From Pseudomonas iridis (GTDB lineage Bacteria > Pseudomonadota > Gammaproteobacteria > Pseudomonadales > Pseudomonadaceae): a stretch of 64,000 nucleotides of DNA. Below are positions 1 to 7,628 of this stretch, one piece after another; position 1 is the first letter of the stretch; every line of letters begins with the position of its first letter. Both the position numbers and the translations under genes were made by a program. Under the pieces are notes generated by a model. It saw nothing but the letters and a program-made list of their open reading frames with translations, did no database searches and was not told where the DNA came from. The stretch lies in contig NZ_JACXXO010000001.1 of assembly GCF_017980685.1 (NCBI RefSeq), forward strand, positions 1 to 64,000, in the 5' to 3' direction.

Positions 1-175
1 TTCGGCGGTGACCTGGTTGTAGGCGCCATAACTGTAGGCGCGGGTGGCGCCCGTAGGAGAAGTCGTCTGGATCAGTCGGCCAATGGCGTCCCAATGCTGA
101 CGCGTGACCGCACCGTGTTCATCAGCAATGGTAGTCCTGCGCCCCAGTGCATCGTAGGAAAAGCGCCGCACACCC
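1..175 (-). pseudogene. Out-of-frame continuation of the Rhs gene
   Basis: Reading the minus strand from about 172 to 1 in the alternative frame gives uninterrupted Rhs repeat sequence, including FSYDALGRRTTIADEHGAV, QHWDAIGRLIQTTSPTGA and YSYGAYNQVTAE. The junction reads GATGGGGTGTGCGGCGC, where GATGGGGTGGTGCGGCGC would keep frame, so one base appears lost in a GTG-GTG repeat. The rest of the gene, including any toxin tip and immunity gene, lies beyond the left edge. Confidence 0.8.
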
Positions 176-2618
176 CATCGGGCAGGGTTTCTTCAACTAG
201 CTGACCAAGGGTGTTCCAGACAAACACATGCCGACTGGTGTCCGGGTAACGGATCGACAGCAGCTGCCCGCGAGCGTCGTAGTGGTAATGCGTGACCTGA
301 CCATCGGGATCGACCGCCTCAGTGACATCGCCCTGAGCATTGCGCCGGTAGGTCCATACCGCGTCGCCACGGGAACGGCTGTGCAGGAAACCGTTGCGGT
401 ACTCGTAGGACGTTGGCACATCGTCCGGGGGAAGCAGCGCGATCAGCCGTCCGAGATCGTCGTAGCGGTATTCGGTGACGGCGCCTAAGGGATCCTGCTC
501 GGCGACCAAACGGCCCGAACCGTCGTAGGCCTTGAGGTGTTCGCCGCCATCGGCCTCGACCTTGCGCACCAGTCGTGCGCGGTCATCGTGGACGTAGGTT
601 TCTTCGGTGCCATCGACGTAATGCACGCCGACACTGCCGTCGTCATGCCAGGCATAACGCGTGTCCATCTGCGAGAACGACGCCCAGTGCCTGACGCAAC
701 GCGCCGATTTTCCTGAGCGTTCCCACTCCCAGAAGAAACTCGCGCCGCCCGTGAGTTGGCGCTGCAGGATGACGTGCTCATCGTCGTAGTCGTAACGCTC
801 GCTGTCGCCGACCGCGTTACGCGCCTCGACCAGACGCTGATAGGCGTCGTAGCGATAACTGACAAGGGTGTGTTCGGTGTGCCAAGGCTCGGCAAGGTTC
901 AGCGCCGAGTCAAAGCGCTGGTAATCAACCGCGATCAGATGCGACCGGTCATAACGCAACAACAGCGCCCGACCCGCGCCGTTGTCCAGACGCTGAACCC
1001 GATCCTGACGATCCCGAACAATGCGCAGACGATTGCCATACGCATCACTAACCGCCGTCAGACGCCCGGCCCGAAAGTGATAAAACCGCGCCGCATCCCC
1101 CGCCAGCGCGAGGATCAGTTCTTCCGGTTCATCCCCGAAAAAAATCGCCGCCCGCGACAGGCTGTTATGAATCGCCGGGCGCTCAACACTCGGCAGCGGG
1201 AACCGCGTACGCCGGTTTTCATGGTCAACCCAAACAACACAGTCGACATCGAACTCCAGCCGATGCGCCAGCGAATGACTCCAGCCAAACCCCAGCCCGA
1301 CATTGATTTCGGCGGCACTGGTGCGATACAGCCTTGTGAACTCGAATGGCAGCAGCCCATCGAGCACGCCATCGGTCAGGGTCAGCAGTTCCTCGCCGGT
1401 AACCATCGACACCGGGCAGCCGTTGGTGCAGGTGAGTGGCACACAATCGGCGCTGTTGCCGTTGGGGTTCTTTGCCTGATCCGGCGAATCGTCGTGGTGT
1501 TCGTCTTTTTTCAGCAAGGTGTTGCGCTTGGCATTCCAGCGCAATTGCATCCGGCCTTTTTTGATACCGGCGGCGATCCCACGCGCGGCAACAGTCTTGT
1601 ATTGATCAACGTACTTGATGAAACCGCTGACGATGCCGAACATCGCCTTCACCAACCGCACCAGCGCCGACAGCAGTTGAACCGCGTGACCTGCCAGACG
1701 TAGCGTCAGATAAGCGATCCCTCCACCGCCACTGGCGAAAGTCAGAATGACGGCAATCAGCACGTCGATCAGCACTTGCACCATCATCATCGATACCGCT
1801 TGCGCGGTTTTACCGGCGATCTGGCTCGGCGGCAGCATCTCCAGCCACAGGCTGGCGGTACGCAACAGCAAACACAGCGCCGCTTCGTCACTGACCAGTA
1901 ACTGAAGCTTCTCCATGACCTCAGGAGCCGTGGACGCCAGATCAATCAGGTCAGTCGCGCCACTGCCCAACCGCTCGGCAAACTGGCCCGGATCCTTGAG
2001 AATGTCCGACAGCATTCCGATGCTGTCCCACACCCCCTCGATCGCCGCCCAACTGCCGGCGAGCATGCCGTTGCCCGCCGCCGTCGCCACCGAATGCGAC
2101 CACTGCGGCTTGAACCCTTGCCATTCGCCGCGCAACCAGTCATCCAGCTCACCGGTTAAACCGTCATAGGACTTGAACAACGCCCTGACCTGTTCCGCGG
2201 TGACCTTACCGTGCACATGCACGCGATAGAACTTACCTTCTGTTCCCCTGAATTCGCCCTTGCCTTCGGCGTCGAGGGTGATGGGTGTTGTTTCGCCTCC
2301 ATCCACCGCCACCACATCGACCACGATGTTGCCCAGCGGAATGTCGTAGACCGATTCGAACTTGCTCTCGATCAACATCAATCCGCCCTTCGGGCACTGG
2401 ACGACATTGGAGAAAAATGCGTCGTCGCTGCTGCTGACGGCCGTCGTGCGGTTGCCGAAGCGGATGATCCGCTCCATGCCCACCAGTGACGGCAGATCAG
2501 CGGCGTGGCTGACGGTGTCGGCCGTGCGGCTGGCCCAGTGTTCGAGCTGTTCGCGGTAGAGACTGAGGGTGTCGGGGAAGCTGTCGAGTGCTTGCTCGAT
2601 GCGAGTGATAGCTTCCAT
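72..2618 (-). CDS. Rhs/YD-repeat protein, reading frame broken near its 3' end
   Basis: Rhs proteins are large YD-repeat shells that usually carry a polymorphic C-terminal toxin and are often exported by type VI secretion. The N-terminal ~270 residues are unrecognised. A hydrophobic stretch lies around residues 270-330, then a Cys-containing segment (CVPLTCTNGCPVSMVTGEEL, ~390-410) typical of the DUF6531 region before Rhs repeats. YD repeats follow from ~540 (YDAYQRLVEARN, YDDLGRLIALLPP, YDARGQLLSIRYPD). The open frame ends after LPDGV with a non-Rhs tail, while YD-repeat sequence continues in another frame to the window edge, so this is a frameshifted copy or a sequencing error. I chose the ATG at 2618; a TTG lies one codon upstream. 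No PAAR or VgrG gene is next to it in this window. Confidence 0.75.
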   Translation of the reverse strand: MEAITRIEQALDSFPDTLSLYREQLEHWASRTADTVSHAADLPSLVGMERIIRFGNRTTAVSSSDDAFFSNVVQCPKGGLMLIESKFESVYDIPLGNIVVDVVAVDGGETTPITLDAEGKGEFRGTEGKFYRVHVHGKVTAEQVRALFKSYDGLTGELDDWLRGEWQGFKPQWSHSVATAAGNGMLAGSWAAIEGVWDSIGMLSDILKDPGQFAERLGSGATDLIDLASTAPEVMEKLQLLVSDEAALCLLLRTASLWLEMLPPSQIAGKTAQAVSMMMVQVLIDVLIAVILTFASGGGGIAYLTLRLAGHAVQLLSALVRLVKAMFGIVSGFIKYVDQYKTVAARGIAAGIKKGRMQLRWNAKRNTLLKKDEHHDDSPDQAKNPNGNSADCVPLTCTNGCPVSMVTGEELLTLTDGVLDGLLPFEFTRLYRTSAAEINVGLGFGWSHSLAHRLEFDVDCVVWVDHENRRTRFPLPSVERPAIHNSLSRAAIFFGDEPEELILALAGDAARFYHFRAGRLTAVSDAYGNRLRIVRDRQDRVQRLDNGAGRALLLRYDRSHLIAVDYQRFDSALNLAEPWHTEHTLVSYRYDAYQRLVEARNAVGDSERYDYDDEHVILQRQLTGGASFFWEWERSGKSARCVRHWASFSQMDTRYAWHDDGSVGVHYVDGTEETYVHDDRARLVRKVEADGGEHLKAYDGSGRLVAEQDPLGAVTEYRYDDLGRLIALLPPDDVPTSYEYRNGFLHSRSRGDAVWTYRRNAQGDVTEAVDPDGQVTHYHYDARGQLLSIRYPDTSRHVFVWNTLGQLVEETLPDGVCGAFPTMHWGAGLPLLMNTVRSRVSIGTPLAD

Positions 2619-2665
2619 CAACGCACGTCGGGGTGCTGGGCGGACTGAGTTACCGGGTCGAACAT
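2618..2665 (-). CDS. 15-aa leader ORF coupled to rhs
   Basis: An ATG at 2665 preceded by GAGGG (in GCGCGAGGGAACGCTC) opens a 15-codon frame reading MFDPVTQSAQHPDVR. Its TGA shares one base with the ATG of the Rhs gene (TGATG). The stronger ribosome-binding site belongs to this short frame, not to the rhs start, so rhs translation is probably coupled to it. Alternatively this is the true Rhs N-terminus and a second frameshift separates it from the main frame. No similarity is recognised. Confidence 0.4.
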   Translation of the reverse strand: MFDPVTQSAQHPDVR

Positions 2666-2798
2666 GAGCGTTCCCTCGCGCAAAAAATAGGCGCGGGAAC
2701 TGTGCGGGGGATCAGTCAGAAAAGAAGTCAGGCAAGTAGGCGATGGCCGTAGGACTTATCTGCAAAACAGCAAAAACCTAAACGGACAAACAAAACGC

Positions 2799-2832
2799 AA
2801 ACGGGGCGTGAGGTTTACCTCACGCCCCGTTT
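2799..2832 (-). terminator. Perfect hairpin terminator after the Sel1 gene
   Basis: Two 15-base arms (AAACGGGGCGTGAGG and its complement) flank a 4-base loop. The stem ends in A/T runs on both sides, so it can work in either direction. It lies between the end of the Sel1 gene and the start of rhs, separating the two minus-strand units. Confidence 0.8.
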
Positions 2833-2867
2833 ATCGGACGACACAAATGGATTTACTGCGTTGAATC

Positions 2868-3260
2868 TCAAGCACCGAGCTCTTTCAATTTAAGCTCGGC
2901 CAACGGGTGCCCGGCCTTGGCGGCCATTCCCCACCAGCGCGCGGCTTCGGCAGGGTCTGGCGCTTTGCTCGCGGTGCCAGCCAGGCTGATCACGCCAACC
3001 TGATAGGCCGCTTTGCCATCACCTGCCAGAGCCGCCAACCGCAACAGCCGCACGCCTTCTTCACGCGCTCCCAGCCCCACACCGCGAAAGGTCAGAATGT
3101 GGCCATAGAAGCTTTGCGCGCCGACATCACCGAGGTTGGCCATGCGTGCAAACTGACCTTCAAGCCAGCGCCACCCGCGAGGCTGGCGCACAAACCATGA
3201 CCAGTGAAACAGCCTGCGAGCCAGCCAATAGCTGGCCCGCGCCTTGAGTCGTAGAAACAC
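2868..3260 (-). CDS. Sel1-repeat protein
   Basis: A 130-residue protein with Sel1-like (TPR-type) helical repeats, seen as GDVGAQSFYGHILTFRG, REEGVRLLRLAALAGDGKAA and PAEAARWWGMAAKAGHPLAE. Sel1 repeats act as protein-interaction scaffolds; no catalytic residue is expected. The N-terminus is basic and aromatic (SYWLARRLFHWSWF), which might be a membrane-interacting helix. The start is a GTG directly after the stop of the upstream gene (TGA-GTG), so it is translationally coupled as the third gene of an Xre/unknown/Sel1 operon. Its partner is unknown. Confidence 0.75.
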   Translation of the reverse strand: MFLRLKARASYWLARRLFHWSWFVRQPRGWRWLEGQFARMANLGDVGAQSFYGHILTFRGVGLGAREEGVRLLRLAALAGDGKAAYQVGVISLAGTASKAPDPAEAARWWGMAAKAGHPLAELKLKELGA

Positions 3261-3632
3261 TCAGGCCTCCGCTGATTCCGGGTATTCATATTCGAAAACC
3301 CTGACCACTTCCGATGCATGCCAGGACGCTGCGGCAACGCCATCGGACGGCCCGGAAAACCGCCCCAGACGTTCGACACATTCAAAAAAACCGGTGCGCG
3401 GCAAACGACTCGCGCCTTGGCTGATCACCAGCGAGCTGCGCAACGGCTGTTCGGCCTTGGCATCCAGCGCGGCCAGGTGCTCAAGCGCGGCAGTCAAGGT
3501 TTGCATCGCCGGTGTCGGCAATTGCAGCCGTTCAAGCAACGCCCGGTAGGTCAGCAGATGACGCTGTCGGCGCGCCTGGTCCAGTTCACCGAGTAATCCG
3601 TCCCAATGTTGACGACTGATGCGTACGCTCAC
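3261..3632 (-). CDS. Conserved hypothetical protein in Xre-Sel1 operon
   Basis: A 123-residue soluble protein with no signal peptide or membrane segment. It contains LLTYRALLERLQLPTPAMQT, which looks like a helix-turn-helix-like or winged-helix segment (~28-50), and a C-terminal part with conserved-looking aromatic residues (RTGFFECVERLGRFSGP, ending VFEYEYPES). I do not recognise the family. The GTG start overlaps the stop of the Xre gene (GTGA) and its own stop abuts the Sel1 start, so the three genes form one tight transcript. Confidence 0.65.
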   Translation of the reverse strand: MSVRISRQHWDGLLGELDQARRQRHLLTYRALLERLQLPTPAMQTLTAALEHLAALDAKAEQPLRSSLVISQGASRLPRTGFFECVERLGRFSGPSDGVAAASWHASEVVRVFEYEYPESAEA

Positions 3633-3970
3633 GATTCATCCCTCCACCCTGGCACCGTCAGCTCCCAAGCGAGGCTACGCCGAATCGCGGCGTCAGGCAG
3701 ACGCTCACCACTTTCGATCATGGCCAGATATGACGGGCTAATGCCTACCGTGCGGGCCAACGCCTCGATGGCGATGCCCTTCCCTTCGCGCAAACTGCGT
3801 AGTTGATCCAGACCTGGAAGAATCGGGTCCGACGTTGCCGCGAGCGGCTCTGGAGCCTGCTGCGACGGTGCTTCTTTAATACCTGCTGCTTTTAGTAGAG
3901 CCTGATACTGAGCCCAAGGCAGAACCGCGTATTCGGGTTCGCCATCGCGTGCAATTATCTGAATATCCAT
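3629..3970 (-). CDS. Xre-type helix-turn-helix regulator
   Basis: A 113-residue protein. The N-terminal part (IIARDGEPEYAVLPWAQYQ) resembles the short strand-helix segment of antitoxin-like DNA-binding proteins. The C-terminal half is a Cro/C1 helix-turn-helix (GIAIEALARTVGISPSYLAM followed by IESGERLPD). It heads a three-gene operon with overlapping starts and stops and is a likely autoregulator of it. I chose the ATG at 3970 because GGGG lies upstream in CTACGGGGTAGTC; a longer in-frame start at 3994 is possible. It could be an antitoxin, but the neighbours are not recognisable toxins. Confidence 0.75.
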   Translation of the reverse strand: MDIQIIARDGEPEYAVLPWAQYQALLKAAGIKEAPSQQAPEPLAATSDPILPGLDQLRSLREGKGIAIEALARTVGISPSYLAMIESGERLPDAAIRRSLAWELTVPGWRDES

Positions 3971-4082
3971 GACTACCCCGTAGGACAACAACACTTAGCG
4001 AGTCGGCACTTTTCCCTAGAAGTGTAATCCTAACAGCGGCCAAGGTCGCGAGGGGTATCTATCTGTCTGCGGGCTGGTTGAA

Positions 4083-4538
4083 TCAGGGCTTTTTCGGCCC
4101 CTGGAGCTGAAGTTGTTCGGGGGTATCGGGCAAGCGTTCCGCGATTGCCAGTTTTTCCGGATTCTGGCGATTGCGCCAGAGCCGGAAGGCACCGAGTTCA
4201 TCGTCGAGGACTTTCATCAGCCAGGCGAGGACGGCGATGTCATCGAGCATGCCGAATACCGGGATGAAGTCCGGAATCGCATCGACCGGGCTGAGAAAGT
4301 ACATCAGGCCCGCGACCACTGAAACCAGGGCCTTGCCACTGATCGCCCGGTACTCTCCGCGCCAGTAGGCCAGACACAAAGCCTGAAGCAAACGCAGGTC
4401 ATCCTTGAGCTTGCCGAGCCGATTGCCTTGCGCCGCGCCTTTGCTGGCCACCGCGAAAAGCAAGGTCGGCAGACGACCGCGAGCCAGCAGGCGGCCAGCC
4501 AAAGGCAGGAATCGAGCGAAATTCCACGGAGCTTTCAT
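4083..4538 (-). CDS. YkvA/DUF1232 membrane protein
   Basis: A 151-residue protein with the DUF1232 signature SPVDAIPDFIPVFGMLDD (~82-100) inside a hydrophobic central part (VSVVAGLMYFL then IAVLAWLMKVLDD), giving one or two membrane helices. Family members are small inner-membrane proteins of unknown function. A strong ribosome-binding site (GGGAGGAAT) precedes the ATG. The promoter region starts directly with an inverted pair of perfect DnaA boxes at 4559-4581, about 20 bases before the start codon, so initiator-dependent regulation is possible but unproven. Confidence 0.85.
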   Translation of the reverse strand: MKAPWNFARFLPLAGRLLARGRLPTLLFAVASKGAAQGNRLGKLKDDLRLLQALCLAYWRGEYRAISGKALVSVVAGLMYFLSPVDAIPDFIPVFGMLDDIAVLAWLMKVLDDELGAFRLWRNRQNPEKLAIAERLPDTPEQLQLQGPKKP

Positions 4539-4558
4539 CTATTCCTCCCGTTGAAATG

Positions 4559-4581
4559 TTATCCACACAAATTGTGGATAA
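4559..4581. promoter_or_regulatory. Inverted pair of perfect DnaA boxes
   Basis: TTATCCACA (4559-4567) and its exact complement TGTGGATAA (4573-4581) are separated by five bases. A third, degenerate box TGTGAACAG follows three bases later. Each 9-mer matches the strict bacterial DnaA-box consensus. The site lies between the YkvA gene start and the FKBP terminator. An equivalent array is at 25488-25510. Confidence 0.7.
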
Positions 4582-4730
4582 CCTTGTGAACAGAGCTGCA
4601 TTTGCGCGCTGAGAGCCCCGTTTTATAAGGGCTGCGCTCAGATCGGGCGTTTTTTACTCACATAAAAAACCCCAATATTTCATTGACTTGGCGGCTCAGG
4701 GCGTCTAGCGCGGGCAGCCTCAAAGCCTAT
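4559..4730. repeat. Copy 1 of a DnaA-box/AT-rich non-coding element
   Basis: After the DnaA boxes comes a GC-rich imperfect palindrome, then TTTTTTACTCACATAAAAAA, then TTTCATTGACTT at 4678-4689, then GGCAGCCTCAAAG. The same order of blocks, with nearly the same spacing, recurs at 25488-25655. No open frame explains it. Confidence 0.5.
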
Positions 4731-4784
4731 GACTCTTCTGACCGGCGTCGGTTCGCTTTGTTTACCCTTCTCAAGGTCCAGATG

Positions 4785-4816
4785 CAACAACGCCCCGCAT
4801 AAGCGAGGCGTTGTTG
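4785..4816 (-). terminator. Terminator of the FKBP gene
   Basis: A 14-base stem with ATAA loop (CAACAACGCCCCGC / GCGAGGCGTTGTTG). The single mismatch becomes a G-U pair in the minus-strand transcript, so it serves the FKBP gene ending at 4833. Confidence 0.7.
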
Positions 4817-4832
4817 TCGAAGCCGTTACCGA

Positions 4833-5549
4833 TTACTTGGCAGCGGCGTCTTCTTTGGCTGGATCCTTGATGGCCAGCAGTTCCAGGTCGAAGACCAGAA
4901 CCGAGTTGGCCGGGATTGCCGGGCTTGGCGATTGCGCACCGTAAGCCAGATCGCTAGGGATGTACAGTTTGTACTTCTCGCCAACGTGCATCAGTTGCAG
5001 ACCTTCAACCCAACCCGGAATCACGCCGCTCACCGGCAGATCGATCGGGCTGCCGCGCTCGACGGAGCTGTCGAAGACGGTGCCATTGGTCAGCTTGCCA
5101 GTGTAGTGAACGGTCACTACGTCAGTAGGCTTAGGCTGTGCGCCGTCGGCTTTCTTGACCACCTCGTATTGCAGGCCGGAAGCGGTAGTCGTCACACCAG
5201 CCTTCTTCCCGTTTTCTTCGAGGAATTTCTTGCCGGCGGATGCCGACTCTTCGCTCATCTTGGCCATGCGCTCTTCGGCACGCTTTTGCAGCGCGGCGAA
5301 AGCTTCGACCAGCTCTTCATCTTTCAGCTTCTGTTCTTTCTTGCCGACGGCATCTTCGATGCCCTGGGCTACCGCTTTGGAGTCCAGATCATCCATGCCT
5401 TCCTGAGCCAGGCTCTTGCCCATGTTCAGGCCGATACCGTAGGAAGCTTTTTGCGCCGGGGTTTTCAGCTCTACGCTGGTCTGCGAATCACAACCCGCAA
5501 GTACCAGGCTAACCAGGGCTACCGCCGCCGCCAACCGATGCTGTTTCAT
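4833..5549 (-). CDS. FKBP-type peptidyl-prolyl isomerase lipoprotein (Mip/FklB-like)
   Basis: A 238-residue folding catalyst that isomerises X-Pro bonds in the periplasm. The signal peptide ends in a lipobox (VSLVLAGC), predicting a lipid-anchored protein. Residues ~30-125 form the helical dimerisation domain of Mip/FkpA-type FKBPs (KASYGIGLNMGKSLAQEG). The C-terminal FKBP domain shows VVTVHYTGKLTNGTVFDSS, PIDLPVSGVIPGWVEGLQLM and KYKLYIPSDLAYG. The start at 5549 follows AAGGAAAT; an upstream in-frame start would put non-signal sequence in front of the signal peptide. Monocistronic, with its own terminator. Confidence 0.9.
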   Translation of the reverse strand: MKQHRLAAAVALVSLVLAGCDSQTSVELKTPAQKASYGIGLNMGKSLAQEGMDDLDSKAVAQGIEDAVGKKEQKLKDEELVEAFAALQKRAEERMAKMSEESASAGKKFLEENGKKAGVTTTASGLQYEVVKKADGAQPKPTDVVTVHYTGKLTNGTVFDSSVERGSPIDLPVSGVIPGWVEGLQLMHVGEKYKLYIPSDLAYGAQSPSPAIPANSVLVFDLELLAIKDPAKEDAAAK

Positions 5550-5810
5550 GCTATTTCCTTGTTCATGCGCCGAAAGGGCAATCGAGTAAAGCCGCGAGCT
5601 TATCAGGCCGCCACGACCAATGGCTACCGGCATGAGAGCAGGAAACTTCCGATAAGTTCAGGGATTAAAACGCATTCGGGCGCAGACACGATGAAGCTTC
5701 TGTCATCTGCCGACGACAACGACCGACTCTCCTTGCTCCAACATCTGGACTAATGGCCACTTGCCACACAAGGTCAGGCTCAGGCATAACAGCGCAACAA
5801 TTCGACAAGG

Positions 5811-7628
5811 ATGTTTAACTTGCGTCTCTTACTCCGCGTGCTGACCCTGATCGCGCTCCTGCTGGGACTCGTCCTTGCGGTGGTTTTGTATTATGTCGCC
5901 AACCCGAAATTGCCCTTCTACACCCCAGCCCAGCAGGTGCATTACCTGAATCAGTGGACTGAACAGGAGCGGCAGACCTATTACTTCACGCCCCAGGGCA
6001 CACAGGTCAAAGGGCTGCGCTATGAATGGTTTCAGGCATTGGAGTTGCCATTCTCGCAGCAGCGCTTCGCCTCCCCTGAATACCTCGCACGCTTTGGCTT
6101 TTTGATTGATCCGCAGCAGAAAGCCATGCCAGACAACCCTGGCAACCTTCCGGTCGGTTTCGCACGACACCAGAATCCTCGCAGCTCCGAGCAATATCTG
6201 GACATAACTTGCGCGGCTTGCCACACCGGTGAACTGCGTTTCAACGGTCAGGCTGTGCGCATCGACGGCGGCACGGCACAGCATGTCCTGCCTTCCAGCG
6301 TTCCTACGTTACGCGGTGGCAGTTTCGGACAGGCATTGGTCGCCAGTCTGACCTCGACTTACTACAACCCGTGGAAATTCGAACGCTTCGCGCGAAGCGT
6401 TCTGGGCGATGACTACGACGCTCGCCACGAACAGCTGCGCAAGGATTTCAAAGCCTCGCTGGACACCTTTCTGAAAGTCGCCTGGAACGACACTCACCGT
6501 GGCCTTTACCCAACCGAGGAAGGCCCGGGCCGTACCGATGCGTTCGGGCGAATTGCCAACGCGACATTCGGCGACGCGATTTCCCCCGCCAACTATCGCG
6601 TGGCCAACGCGCCGGTGGACTACCCGCAATTGTGGGACATGTGGACGTTTGACTGGGTGCAGTGGAACGGTTCGGCGCAACAGCCGATGGCGCGCAATAT
6701 TGGCGAGGCTCTGGGCGTCGGCGCGACTCTGAACTTCTTCGATGCCAACGGCCAGCCGATGCAAGGCGATGACCGCTACCCCTCCAGCGTGCGCGTGCGC
6801 GACCTGAATAAAATCGAAGAAACCCTGCAACGTTTGCAACCGCCCGCCTGGCCTGAGGAGCTGTTCGGTGCGGTCGACAAGGCGCAGGCCGCCAAGGGCC
6901 GTGCGCTGTTTGCCGAAAACTGCGCCAGTTGCCACGTCCCGCGCAGGACTCAGGAAGGCGACCGCTGGGTGCAGCATTTGCACATGTTGCCCGTCGCGGT
7001 GATCGGCACCGATCCGAACGCGGCCAACAACGTTGCCAATCATCGTTTCGACCTGACAGCCCTGCAATGGAATCTGCAGGAGCTGGAAAAAATGGACGTA
7101 AAACTGCATCCGTCGCCCAAGGAACCGCTGGACCTTGGCCAGTTGTCCGTGGCCAAAGGCCTGGCGTACGTCACCGCATTCGTCGAGAACCGTGCTTATC
7201 GCGAGGCAAACGTCAGCCCTGAAGAAAAACCCCGCCTCGACGGCTTTGGCCTGCCTATCGGCGTGCGCGAAAAGGTTGCGTACAAGGCGCGCCCACTGGC
7301 TGGCGTCTGGGCCACCGCACCGTTTCTGCACAACGGCTCGGTGCCGAGCCTTTATCAGTTGCTGTCGCCACAGGATGAGCGCGCCACTACCTTCTATAAA
7401 GGCACCTTCGAATACGACCCTCGGCATCTGGGCTATCGCACCGACGCCTTTACCAACGGCTTCCTGTTCGATACGCGGATCAGCGGCAATCGCAACAGCG
7501 GTCATGAATTCCGCGCCGGCGAACGTGGCAATGGCGTCATCGGCCGCCTGCTGCAACCTGAAGAGCGCTGGGCATTGCTGGAATACCTGAAAGTTCTCGG
7601 CGGCCCATTGGAGGCGCAACTGCCATGA
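5811..7628 (+). CDS. Di-heme cytochrome c, RoxA/peroxidase-like
   Basis: A 605-residue protein with an N-terminal membrane anchor (LTLIALLLGLVLAVVLYYVA) and two c-type heme sites: CAACH near residue 135 and CASCH near residue 371. The overall length and the C-terminal segment AGVWATAPFLHNGSVPSLYQ are typical of the large di-heme cytochrome c peroxidase relatives that include the rubber oxygenase RoxA; MauG and CcpA are smaller. It should act in the periplasm, anchored in the inner membrane. The stop overlaps the start of a catalase-like gene (ATGA), so the two are translationally coupled and probably handle related peroxide or lipid substrates. The start has only a poorly spaced AAGG. Substrate unknown. 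Confidence 0.8.
   Translation: MFNLRLLLRVLTLIALLLGLVLAVVLYYVANPKLPFYTPAQQVHYLNQWTEQERQTYYFTPQGTQVKGLRYEWFQALELPFSQQRFASPEYLARFGFLIDPQQKAMPDNPGNLPVGFARHQNPRSSEQYLDITCAACHTGELRFNGQAVRIDGGTAQHVLPSSVPTLRGGSFGQALVASLTSTYYNPWKFERFARSVLGDDYDARHEQLRKDFKASLDTFLKVAWNDTHRGLYPTEEGPGRTDAFGRIANATFGDAISPANYRVANAPVDYPQLWDMWTFDWVQWNGSAQQPMARNIGEALGVGATLNFFDANGQPMQGDDRYPSSVRVRDLNKIEETLQRLQPPAWPEELFGAVDKAQAAKGRALFAENCASCHVPRRTQEGDRWVQHLHMLPVAVIGTDPNAANNVANHRFDLTALQWNLQELEKMDVKLHPSPKEPLDLGQLSVAKGLAYVTAFVENRAYREANVSPEEKPRLDGFGLPIGVREKVAYKARPLAGVWATAPFLHNGSVPSLYQLLSPQDERATTFYKGTFEYDPRHLGYRTDAFTNGFLFDTRISGNRNSGHEFRAGERGNGVIGRLLQPEERWALLEYLKVLGGPLEAQLP

Noticed and set aside
756..1703. A 315-codon plus-strand open frame opposite rhs
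   Set aside because: No ribosome-binding site or domain; it is a shadow of the Rhs gene, whose YD repeats are clear.
4559..4730. Reading the DnaA-box element as the chromosomal origin
   Set aside because: Only three boxes are present, and dnaA, dnaN, rpmH or gidA are not adjacent, so it is not oriC.
5691..5753. A 20-codon frame MKLLSSADDNDRLSLLQHLD before the di-heme cytochrome
   Set aside because: No convincing ribosome-binding site and no coupling to the next gene (58 bases away).
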